NCBI GenBank assembly: GCA_937919125.1
Contig: CALFOB010000169.1
Coordinates: 1-12,258 of the forward strand
DNA length: 12,258 nucleotides
Source of the DNA: an uncultured Micrococcales bacterium
Lineage (GTDB): Bacteria > Actinomycetota > Actinomycetes > Actinomycetales > Microbacteriaceae
Direction: 5' to 3'
In this document: one piece after another, positions 6,261 through 12,258 of the stretch
Layout of the letters: each line of letters begins with the position of its first letter
Position numbering within the stretch: position 1 is the stretch's first letter
Program-made: the position numbers and the translations under genes
Notes under the pieces: generated by a model
Database searches by the model: none
Seen by the model: the letters and a program-made list of their open reading frames with translations, nothing else
Told to the model about the DNA's origin: nothing

Positions 6261-7568
6261 CTAGAGGTTACTTCGAAGTGAGGATATCTTGAGGAACCTC
6301 TCCATCAGGCTAGCTTCGTAGCCATTGCCTTTGGCTTGGTAGTAGCTCTTCTTGCCCTCGTCTTCAGGTAGGTATGACTGCCCCGAAAGGCTGTTTTCTA
6401 GATCATGCGGGTACTCATAGCCGATATCACCCTTGTTTAGGCTAGATGAGCGTAAATGACCAGGTACAGATGGTGTAAAACCGGCTTCTACATCAGATAT
6501 TGCCTTGTTGATAGCCAGGTAGGCGCTGTTGGATTTAGGTGCTAATGCTAGGTAAATGGTGCATTCCGCTAGTGGAATCCGACCTTCAGGCATGCCTATT
6601 TGAGTAACTACGCTCATGGTTGAGTTGGCTAGTGTGATAGCAGATGGGTCAGCAAGCCCAATGTCTTCTGAAGCTAGGATTACCAGCCGTCTGGCGATAA
6701 ATCGAGGGTCTTCCCCACCCACAATCATGCGTGCTAGCCAGTGAATAGCTGCATCTGGGTCGCTACCCCGCACAGATTTGATAAATGCACTGATGATGTC
6801 GTAATGCTGATCACCTGTCGCGTCGTATCTTGCCAGAGCGGAATACATTGCTGGTGCTACATCCTTAGCCTCTATCTTCGAACTTCCAGATCTAGAAACA
6901 GCCTGCGAAATGGCCTCAAGAACTGTCAAGGCCTTGCGGGCATCGCCCCCTGACTTCCTTGCAATCTCAGCAATGGCTTCTTCAGTCGCTGAAAATTTCG
7001 AATTCAGACCCCGTTCGTCACTAATCGCTCTATGAACTATCTCCGCAATGGCTTGTTCAGATAGTTCGGCAAGGCGCATGAGGCTTGCTCTGGAAACCAT
7101 GGCAGAGGTTAAGGCATAGAGCGGGTTCTCTGTTGTGGCACCAATAAGGACAATTTCCCCATTTTCTACTGCCAGAAGCAGAGATTCCTGCTGAACCTTA
7201 GAAAATCTGTGTATTTCGTCCACAAAGACCAAGGCTGCACCGTGTCCAGCTTGGATCTCTGAACGAGAAAGATCCATTGCCTCTCGCAGATCTTTGACTG
7301 AGGCATTGATGGCACTAATCTCAATCAGTCTCCGGCCGCAGGTCTTGGCTAGAAGTCTGGCGATAGTTGTCTTACCTGATCCTGGAGGGCCATACAAAAG
7401 TATTGAAGGCAGTGCATGATCTCGTGTTGGGTTACTTAGAAAAGCAGCCATAGGGCCGTTTGGATTTAGAACATCCACTTGACCAACAACCTCGCTGAGA
7501 CTGGTTGGCCTCATTCGAGCCGCCAATGGCATCCCAACTGGGTAATCAAAAAGATCTGAACTATTCAC
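6261..7568 (-). CDS. rarA: Replication-associated recombination protein A (RarA/MgsA, AAA+ ATPase)
   Basis: AAA+ ATPase related to clamp loaders and RuvB that acts at stalled replication forks. The 435-residue length is typical. Seen in order: the N-terminal PLAARMRPTSLSEVVGQ (14-30), Walker A GPPGSGKTT (60-68), Walker B ALVFVDEIHRF (112-122), sensor 1 IGATTENP (142-149), and the tetramerising C-terminal region. That last region has AIHWLARMIVGGEDPRFIAR (274-293), ASEDIGLADP (299-308), the VPGHLR motif (368-373) and YEYPHD (384-389). Start GTG 7568 has no Shine-Dalgarno, but a TANNNT box lies 6 nt upstream, suggesting a leaderless message. An alternative ATG at codon 13 would remove part of a variable N-terminus and also lacks support. 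The gene stands alone between a divergent promoter and the rpsD leader. Confidence 0.96.
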   Translation of the reverse strand: MNSSDLFDYPVGMPLAARMRPTSLSEVVGQVDVLNPNGPMAAFLSNPTRDHALPSILLYGPPGSGKTTIARLLAKTCGRRLIEISAINASVKDLREAMDLSRSEIQAGHGAALVFVDEIHRFSKVQQESLLLAVENGEIVLIGATTENPLYALTSAMVSRASLMRLAELSEQAIAEIVHRAISDERGLNSKFSATEEAIAEIARKSGGDARKALTVLEAISQAVSRSGSSKIEAKDVAPAMYSALARYDATGDQHYDIISAFIKSVRGSDPDAAIHWLARMIVGGEDPRFIARRLVILASEDIGLADPSAITLANSTMSVVTQIGMPEGRIPLAECTIYLALAPKSNSAYLAINKAISDVEAGFTPSVPGHLRSSSLNKGDIGYEYPHDLENSLSGQSYLPEDEGKKSYYQAKGNGYEASLMERFLKISSLRSNL

Positions 7569-7574
7569 ACTTCA

Positions 7575-7580
7575 AGGCTA
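7575..7580 (-). promoter_or_regulatory. Candidate -10 box of a leaderless rarA transcript
   Basis: On the minus strand TAGCCT (TANNNT pattern) is followed by six bases and then the rarA GTG, which places the transcription start at or next to the first base of the start codon. The expected -35 area (about 7598-7603) reads ATTAGA, a poor match, as is common for actinobacterial promoters. Support comes from the absence of any ribosome binding site before this GTG. Confidence 0.4.
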
Positions 7581-7599
7581 ATCCCTGTTTGAACTCGTC

Positions 7600-7605
7600 T
7601 AATAT
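7600..7605 (+). promoter_or_regulatory. Candidate -10 box for the cyclophilin-DUF349 operon
   Basis: TAATAT fits the TANNNT pattern and would start transcription around 7612, leaving a leader of about 20 nt that carries the GGAGG site at 7623-7627 before the TTG start. No good -35 is seen 17 nt upstream. The only TTGAAC-like hexamer (7589-7594) is too close to TAATAT to pair with it. The whole divergent gap between rarA and this gene is only 64 nt, so the two promoters overlap closely. Confidence 0.4.
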
Positions 7606-7632
7606 CAATTTGTACCTAAAACGGAGGCAAAG

Positions 7633-8442
7633 TTGGCGAACAAGAAAAGTACCGAAATCCAGAACGCAGCCAAGAAAAGCTTAAAAAGCTTTGAGGAAAA
7701 GCAAAACGTGGTTGATCACAGAATCAAGCTACGTAGAGAAGACAACAAGTTCGCTCTTATGGCGACTGCTATTGCCTTCGTCGTTGCTCTTACTGCTCAG
7801 TACTCTTATTTCGGCTTTGGCCCTGGCTTAGCAAAAGACTTTTGTGTGACATTCACACAGGAAGCACCAACACCTAACGCTGATGGTTCACCAATCGTGA
7901 ACACTATTCCTGACGCTGCTATCTCAGAATGTCGCGAGTGGACCGGTGTAATGAAGATTAACAAGGCTGATCTTGGAATTACTCTCTACGGAGAGCAAGC
8001 TCCTCAAGCAGTAGCTAACTTCGTTGACCTAATCGACAAGGGTTTCTACAACGAAGTTTCTTGTCACCGACTAACCACATCAGGCATTTATGTTCTACAG
8101 TGTGGCGACCCACAGGGTGATGGAACAGGTGGCCCAGGTTACAGCTTTGGACCGATTGAAAACGTTCCTGAAGCCAAGAAGGGCGAACAACCTACTTACA
8201 AAAAGGGTGTCCTTGCGATGGCTAGACAAGGTGGCAACGCTAAGTCAATGGGAAGCCAATTCTTCATCGTTTATCAAGACTCAGTTATTCCTAGTGACTC
8301 AGCAGGTGGCTACACAGTCTTTGGTGAAGTTACAACCGGTCTATCTGGCATTGATGACATCATCAAGGCCGGAGTTAAAGATGGATCCGGTGATGGTCAG
8401 CCAAAGATCAAGACTTTAGTCACAAGCATCACCGTCAAGTAG
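7633..8442 (+). CDS. Membrane-anchored cyclophilin-type peptidyl-prolyl cis-trans isomerase
   Basis: Predicted to catalyse cis-trans isomerisation of Xaa-Pro bonds in exported proteins. The 269-residue protein has a charged cytoplasmic N-terminus (1-38), a membrane span at about 40-60, a linker of about 40 residues, and a cyclophilin domain at about 104-269. Core motifs: NFVDLIDKGFYNE (129-141), CHRL with the catalytic-type Arg146, LQCGDPQGDGTGGPGY (155-170) with Gln156, GVLAMARQGGNAKSMGSQFF (192-211), and FGEV (230-233). The usual Phe of FHR is Cys144. Four cysteines (71, 100, 144, 157) all lie outside the membrane on this topology and could form disulfides. The start is TTG at 7633, preceded at 5 nt by GGAGG. 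The DUF349 gene follows after 25 nt, so they form one operon. Such membrane-anchored cyclophilins near rel are common in Actinobacteria. Catalytic activity is likely but not certain. Confidence 0.92.
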   Translation: MANKKSTEIQNAAKKSLKSFEEKQNVVDHRIKLRREDNKFALMATAIAFVVALTAQYSYFGFGPGLAKDFCVTFTQEAPTPNADGSPIVNTIPDAAISECREWTGVMKINKADLGITLYGEQAPQAVANFVDLIDKGFYNEVSCHRLTTSGIYVLQCGDPQGDGTGGPGYSFGPIENVPEAKKGEQPTYKKGVLAMARQGGNAKSMGSQFFIVYQDSVIPSDSAGGYTVFGEVTTGLSGIDDIIKAGVKDGSGDGQPKIKTLVTSITVK

Positions 8443-8467
8443 TTTTCAAACAATCAGGGAGTCCAAA

Positions 8468-9703
8468 GTGTCATCATTGCAATTCGAATTCGGTCGTGTA
8501 GACGAGCAAGGTAACTTCTACGTCATTGACGCTGGATCAGAGAGACTACTTGGCTCACAGCCAGCAATGTCTCTTGAAGACGCTCTTGCCTTCTATGTAA
8601 GAAAATTCAACGACCTCGAAGCAAACGTCAGACTTCTAGAACAAAGAGTTAAAGCTAAGGCAGATGCTAAGTCAATCCAGAAATCAGCAACAAAGCTAAC
8701 TGAAGACTTGAGCTCCCCTGTTGCTATTGGTGACCTGGCAAGTCTTAGAGAGCGCGTTGCAGTTGTTCTAAACGGTCTTGGTGATCTGCTTGCAGAAGCG
8801 TCAGCGAAGCAGGCTGAACTATCCGTTGAAGCTCTTGCAGCAAGAGAGGCTATTGCTGTTGAGGCCGAAGCCCTTGCAGCTAAAGACCCGCAGAAGGTTA
8901 ACTACAAGACAGGTTCCGCCAAGATGCTTGAGCTATTCAATGCTTGGCAAGCACTGCAAAAGAGTTCAGTAAAGGTTCCTAAAGCCAAGGCAGATGAGTT
9001 CTGGCAGAGATTCTCAAAGGCTCGTAAAACTTTTGATGCCAACAAGCGCCAATTCTTCTCCGTTCAAGATTCTCTAGTCAAGGCAAGCAAGAATGCTAAG
9101 TCCGATCTTGTTGCTCAAGCTGAAGCACTTGTGGCTAAAGGCGCTGAAGCTACCGCCTCATACCGAGACCTACTAAACGCTTGGAAAGCTCTTCCAAAGA
9201 CCAAGACCAAATCAGATGACGCTCTGTGGGCTAAGTTCAAGGCCGCTGGAGATGCTATCTATGCCGCTAAGTCAGAGAAGGTAGCAGCCGAGGAAATTGA
9301 ATACAGCGCCAACCTAAAGGCCAAGCTAGAACTTCTTGAAGAAGCAGAAAAGATTGACCCAACTGCTGACCTCGCAAAAGCTAAGTCTGCACTCCAAGCT
9401 ATCCAGGCTCGTTGGGAAAAAGCTGGCAAGGTTCCTCGCGACAGCATCCGCAAGATTGAAGATCGACTAAAGACTGTCGAAACAAAGATTAAGAATGTTG
9501 AAGCAGAGCTTTGGAGAAAGTCAGATCCTGCAACTGTGGACCGCACTAACTCAGTTCGTTCTCAGCTAGAAGCATCTATTGCCAAATTGGAAGCAGACCT
9601 TGAGACAGCAAAGACTTCAGGTGATGCTAAGAAGATTGCTGATGCAACAGAAGCTCTTGAAACCAAGAAAGCTTGGCTAACTGTAGTTATTGCTAACTCT
9701 TAG
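8468..9703 (+). CDS. DUF349 domain protein (three helical repeats, coiled-coil ends)
   Basis: A 411-residue, highly charged, Ala/Lys/Glu-rich, mainly helical soluble protein of unknown function. After a short beta-like N-terminus (FEFGRVDEQGNFYVID, 6-21) comes a coiled coil (about 35-75). Three DUF349-type repeats follow, each marked by an x-W-x-x-x-x-K/Q signature: NAWQAL (Trp160), NAWKAL (Trp239) and ARWEKA (Trp316). They are spaced 79 and 77 residues apart and the first two are followed by FWQRFSKARKTF and LWAKFKAAGDAI. A C-terminal coiled coil (about 360-402) ends the protein. Start GTG 8468 has AGGGAG 6 nt upstream. No signal peptide or membrane span is seen. It shares an operon with the cyclophilin and faces rel, with the two 3' ends overlapping by 4 nt. 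A DUF349 gene beside rel is recurrent in Actinobacteria, but I know of no demonstrated link. Do not read an enzyme function into it. Confidence 0.88.
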   Translation: MSSLQFEFGRVDEQGNFYVIDAGSERLLGSQPAMSLEDALAFYVRKFNDLEANVRLLEQRVKAKADAKSIQKSATKLTEDLSSPVAIGDLASLRERVAVVLNGLGDLLAEASAKQAELSVEALAAREAIAVEAEALAAKDPQKVNYKTGSAKMLELFNAWQALQKSSVKVPKAKADEFWQRFSKARKTFDANKRQFFSVQDSLVKASKNAKSDLVAQAEALVAKGAEATASYRDLLNAWKALPKTKTKSDDALWAKFKAAGDAIYAAKSEKVAAEEIEYSANLKAKLELLEEAEKIDPTADLAKAKSALQAIQARWEKAGKVPRDSIRKIEDRLKTVETKIKNVEAELWRKSDPATVDRTNSVRSQLEASIAKLEADLETAKTSGDAKKIADATEALETKKAWLTVVIANS

Positions 9704-9709
9704 GAGTTA
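9694..9709. terminator. Short hairpin at the convergent DUF349/rel gene ends (weak, possibly bidirectional)
   Basis: TAACTC (9694-9699) and GAGTTA (9704-9709) are perfect reverse complements around a TTAG loop. The stop codons of both genes fall across the loop: TAG of the DUF349 gene at 9701-9703 and TAA of rel at 9702-9700. The stem is only 6 bp, AT-rich, and has no T-run on either side, so it is a poor intrinsic terminator. No other terminator is visible between these two opposed genes. Confidence 0.35.
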
Positions 9710-11946
9710 CTTACTCTGTAAACGTCGTAGACGTTGTCAATGTTTCTAACCGAGTTAATTAGACCTTCAAGTGCTGCAGGGTTACTCATCTCGAATACAA
9801 ATCTACTTAGTGCAACTCTGTCGTCTCGAGTTGATACCGATGCCGACAAGATGTTCACGTGGTTCTCGCTTAGGACACGGGTTACATCGCTTAGCAATCC
9901 CCCGCGATCAAGCGCTTCTATTTGAATCTGAACAAGGAATAAACTCTTAGAGTTAGGTTCCCAACTCACATCAATCAAGCGCTCTGGTTGGTTTCTTAAA
10001 TCAACTGAGTTCTTGCAATCACTTCTGTGAACTGAAACTCCAGCGGATCTTGTAATGAAACCAAGGATGGCATCTCCTGGCACTGGTGTGCAGCAACGGG
10101 CAAGCTTGAACATCACATCTGCGTCACCGCGAACAAGAACGCCTGAATCCCCAACTTTCTTCAAAGCGTTGGTGCTTGATTTAGTTGGAAGCTCGAATAC
10201 AGCTTCTTCGGTGTATTCATCAACAGATAACGCAGCAGACATCTTTTCAACAACTGATTGAGCTGATACGTTCCCGTCACCAACTGCTGCATAAAGATCT
10301 GAAGGCTCAGAGAACCTAAGATCACTAGTGATTTTTAGAAGAATGTCTGTCGCAAGAGCTCTTTGAATAGGAACGCTTTGCTTTCTCAACGCCTTTGCGA
10401 GAAGTTCCTTACCTCTTTCAATGGCGTCATCTTTACGCTCAGCTGTGAACCAAGCTTTAATCTTTGACTTTGCTCTTTGGGATTGGACGAACTTGATCCA
10501 GTCCTGGCTCGGGTGAGCATCCTGAGACTTAGAAGTAAGAATCTCAACTACGTCTCCAGAATTCAACGCTGTCTCAAGAGGAACTAACCTTCCATTGACC
10601 TTCGCACCCATTGTGCGGTGACCAATTTCAGTGTGCACCGCATAAGCGAAGTCAACTGGAGTTGAACCCTTGGTAAGACCAATAACTCGACCCTTAGGGG
10701 TGAATGCATAAACCTCTTTAGCGCCAATCTCAAAACGCAAAGCATCAAGGAACTCACTTGGGTCCGCAGTTTCATGCTGCCAATCAGATAGGTGCTTTAG
10801 CCAGACGAGGTCGTCTTCACTGGTTGCAGACTCTCCCCCTGTAATTTGCTTGTACTTCCAGTGAGCTGCAACACCATACTCGGCTCTGTTGTGCATCTCT
10901 TGGGTTCTGATCTGAATCTCAACAGGACGACCATTAGGGCCAATAACCGTTGTGTGAAGCGACTGATAAAGGTTGAACTTAGGCATCGCGATGTAATCTT
11001 TGAAACGGCCTTGAACAGGGTTCCAATGAGAGTGAACAGCACCGAGGATTGCATAGCAGTCCCTAACCTCAGGAACAATTACTCGAATTCCAACTAGGTC
11101 GTAGATGTCATCGAACTCTCGCCCACCAATGACCATCTTTTGATAAATCGAGTAATACTGCTTAGGACGACCAGCGACCTTGCCTTTAATCTTGTTGTCT
11201 TTGAGATCGTCTTCAATCGCGGTGATGACAGTTTCGATGAACTCATCGCGTTTAGGTGAACGCTGTCTTACTAAGTTCACAATCTCTTCGTAAACCTTTG
11301 GGTAAAGAACAGAGAAGGAAATGTCTTCAAGTTCTAGCTTGAAAGCACTGATTCCAAGTCGGTGCGCAAGCGGAGCATAGATCTCAAGAGTTTCTTGCGC
11401 CTTCTGCTTAGCCTTAGCCTCTGGAACAAACCCCCAGGTTCTAGCGTTATGCAATCTATCTGCAAGCTTGATTACCAATACTCGAATGTCTTTTGACATC
11501 GCAACAACCATTTTGCGAACAGTCTCAGCTTGAGCATCAGCTCCGAACTTAACCTTGTCCAACTTGGTAACGCCATCAACAAGCATGGCAATTTCGTCAC
11601 CAAAGTCAGCCTTGAGTTCATCAAGTGTGTATTCGGTGTCTTCAACTGTGTCGTGAAGAAGAGCTGCAGCTAAACCTGCAGGACCAATACCAAGATCAGC
11701 TAGAAGCTGAGCAACAGCCACGGGATGAGTTATGTAAGGATCACCGCTTTTGCGAGTGTGTCCAGTGTGTGCCTTTGAAGCCACCACGAAAGCTTTCTCA
11801 ACAATTGAGAAATCTAGCTTTGGATGAGCACTCTTGGCGGCTTTGAGGACTTCAGCAATTCCTGAACCCTCAACCGGTCTGGTGAAGATTCTAGGCAGGC
11901 GGTTTCGCAGCGTTGCTAGTGTGCCACTACCTGCGGTGTCCGACAT
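9700..11946 (-). CDS. relA: Bifunctional (p)ppGpp synthetase/hydrolase Rel
   Basis: Makes and degrades the alarmone (p)ppGpp and so controls the stringent response. The 748-residue protein has the long RSH layout. Hydrolase HD domain: about 45-200, with His74 in YITHP, LLHDTVEDT with His98/Asp99, and LADRLHNARTW (161-171). Synthetase: about 255-365, with RPKQYYSIYQKM (260-271), YDLVGIRVIV (282-291), YQSLHTTV and EIQIRT. TGS: about 408-470 (EVYAFTPKGRV). Helical and conserved-cysteine region: LARCCTPVPGD (615-625) and HRSDC. C-terminal ACT: about 669-746. The RFKD motif (314-317) rather than the EFDD of E. coli RelA marks a bifunctional enzyme, consistent with an intact hydrolase site. Start ATG 11946 has AAGGAT about 5 nt upstream. 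The gene is 35 nt downstream of secF, with no apt gene between, and its 3' end overlaps the DUF349 gene by 4 nt. Confidence 0.97.
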   Translation of the reverse strand: MSDTAGSGTLATLRNRLPRIFTRPVEGSGIAEVLKAAKSAHPKLDFSIVEKAFVVASKAHTGHTRKSGDPYITHPVAVAQLLADLGIGPAGLAAALLHDTVEDTEYTLDELKADFGDEIAMLVDGVTKLDKVKFGADAQAETVRKMVVAMSKDIRVLVIKLADRLHNARTWGFVPEAKAKQKAQETLEIYAPLAHRLGISAFKLELEDISFSVLYPKVYEEIVNLVRQRSPKRDEFIETVITAIEDDLKDNKIKGKVAGRPKQYYSIYQKMVIGGREFDDIYDLVGIRVIVPEVRDCYAILGAVHSHWNPVQGRFKDYIAMPKFNLYQSLHTTVIGPNGRPVEIQIRTQEMHNRAEYGVAAHWKYKQITGGESATSEDDLVWLKHLSDWQHETADPSEFLDALRFEIGAKEVYAFTPKGRVIGLTKGSTPVDFAYAVHTEIGHRTMGAKVNGRLVPLETALNSGDVVEILTSKSQDAHPSQDWIKFVQSQRAKSKIKAWFTAERKDDAIERGKELLAKALRKQSVPIQRALATDILLKITSDLRFSEPSDLYAAVGDGNVSAQSVVEKMSAALSVDEYTEEAVFELPTKSSTNALKKVGDSGVLVRGDADVMFKLARCCTPVPGDAILGFITRSAGVSVHRSDCKNSVDLRNQPERLIDVSWEPNSKSLFLVQIQIEALDRGGLLSDVTRVLSENHVNILSASVSTRDDRVALSRFVFEMSNPAALEGLINSVRNIDNVYDVYRVSNS

Positions 11947-11981
11947 ATCATCCTTATAAGTTGAACTAAAGAATAACTGAC

Positions 11982-12258
11982 TTAGTTGGTGATTGCACTT
12001 CTCTTAGCAAGAATCTTCTTCTCAGCTTTAGCGAACTTGGCTTCTGACTCACGCATGTGTGAATAAGCAGGAGCCGCGATAAAGATTGTTGAATAAGTAC
12101 CTACGATGATTCCGACGAATAAGGCCAGAGAAATGTCTCTAAGAGTTCCAGCACCTAGAACGGTGGCACCAATGAACAAGATAGAAGCCACTGGTAGAAC
12201 ACCAACAACAGAAGTGTTGATTGATCTAACCAGGGTCTGGTTGATCGCCAGGTTTACC
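11982..12258 (-). CDS. secF: Protein translocase subunit SecF (5' end cut by window edge)
   Basis: C-terminal part of the SecD-SecF accessory complex, which uses the proton gradient to help SecYEG export proteins. The minus-strand frame is open from the edge to the TAA at 11982, giving about 92 residues. It begins with the conserved INQTLVRSINTS signature and continues through two membrane spans, roughly VVGVLPVASILFIGATVLG and ISLALFVGIIVGTYSTIFIA, each typical of the last spans of SecF. The basic cytoplasmic tail (KFAKAEKKILAKRSAITN) is short. An internal GTG at 12191 lies inside a membrane span and is not the start; the true start is beyond the window, probably downstream of secD. It is 35 nt from rel and likely co-transcribed. 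Confidence 0.95.
   Translation of the reverse strand, partial: VNLAINQTLVRSINTSVVGVLPVASILFIGATVLGAGTLRDISLALFVGIIVGTYSTIFIAAPAYSHMRESEAKFAKAEKKILAKRSAITN

Noticed and set aside
8090..8419. Plus-strand alternative-frame ORF inside the cyclophilin gene
   Set aside because: The cyclophilin motifs GDPQGDGTGGPGY and GSQFF are in the other frame. This frame shows no family features.
9259..9546. Minus-strand open frame of 95 codons
   Set aside because: It is antisense to the third DUF349 repeat and rich in Ser and Ala from complementing Lys/Ala/Glu codons. It is a typical shadow frame.
11982..12191. Separate 69-residue membrane protein starting at GTG 12191
   Set aside because: The frame continues upstream to the window edge with the conserved INQTLVRSI signature of SecF, so it is the cut 3' end of secF.
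1..12258. Mobile element, CRISPR array, defence cluster, tRNA or rRNA
   Set aside because: I looked on both strands for transposase-like frames, spaced direct repeats, tRNA cloverleaf ends and rRNA signatures and saw none. Almost all the DNA is taken up by core genes.

Overview
The window is a dense, ordinary-looking stretch of core bacterial chromosome, with twelve protein genes and almost no spare DNA. Gene content and order point to an actinobacterium: secF-rel, a cyclophilin with a DUF349 protein, rarA, then rpsD-DUF948-small membrane protein-alaS-ruvX-mltG-aroE. The zinc-free, Microbacteriaceae-style N-terminus of ribosomal protein S4 narrows this to Microbacteriaceae or a close relative. 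Base composition looks like roughly 45-50% GC in lines counted by eye, and AGA and CTA codons are common. That is low for the family and recalls the small-genome freshwater 'Luna' planktonic lineages (Rhodoluna/Aquiluna type). The genus-level guess is inference.

Layout, left to right. Positions 1-6099 hold a seven-gene minus-strand cluster, transcribed in the order rpsD, DUF948 gene, small membrane protein gene, alaS, ruvX, mltG, aroE; aroE runs off the left edge. Gaps are 17 nt or less and four junctions overlap or abut, so translation is probably coupled. A 161-nt leader (6100-6260) separates rpsD from rarA. It carries a candidate promoter with a perfect TTGACA -35, a small palindrome and inverted repeats. 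rarA (6261-7568) is also on the minus strand. A 64-nt divergent promoter region separates it from a plus-strand pair, the membrane-anchored cyclophilin (7633-8442) and the DUF349 protein (8468-9703). This pair converges on the minus-strand rel gene (9700-11946), and the two stop codons physically overlap. Upstream of rel is the 3' end of secF (11982-12258), cut by the right edge.

Functionally, the cluster joins translation (S4, alanyl-tRNA synthetase), cell envelope work (MltG, two small single-span membrane proteins), Holliday-junction/RNA processing (RuvX) and aromatic biosynthesis (AroE). The right half joins protein export (SecF), extracytoplasmic folding (cyclophilin), the stringent response (bifunctional Rel) and replication-fork repair (RarA). 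I found no mobile element, CRISPR array, tRNA, rRNA, prophage or toxin-antitoxin signature, and no clear new system. The points most worth a second look are the conserved but uncharacterised DUF948/small membrane protein pair, the rpsD leader, the overlapping rel/DUF349 stop codons and a probable leaderless rarA transcript.
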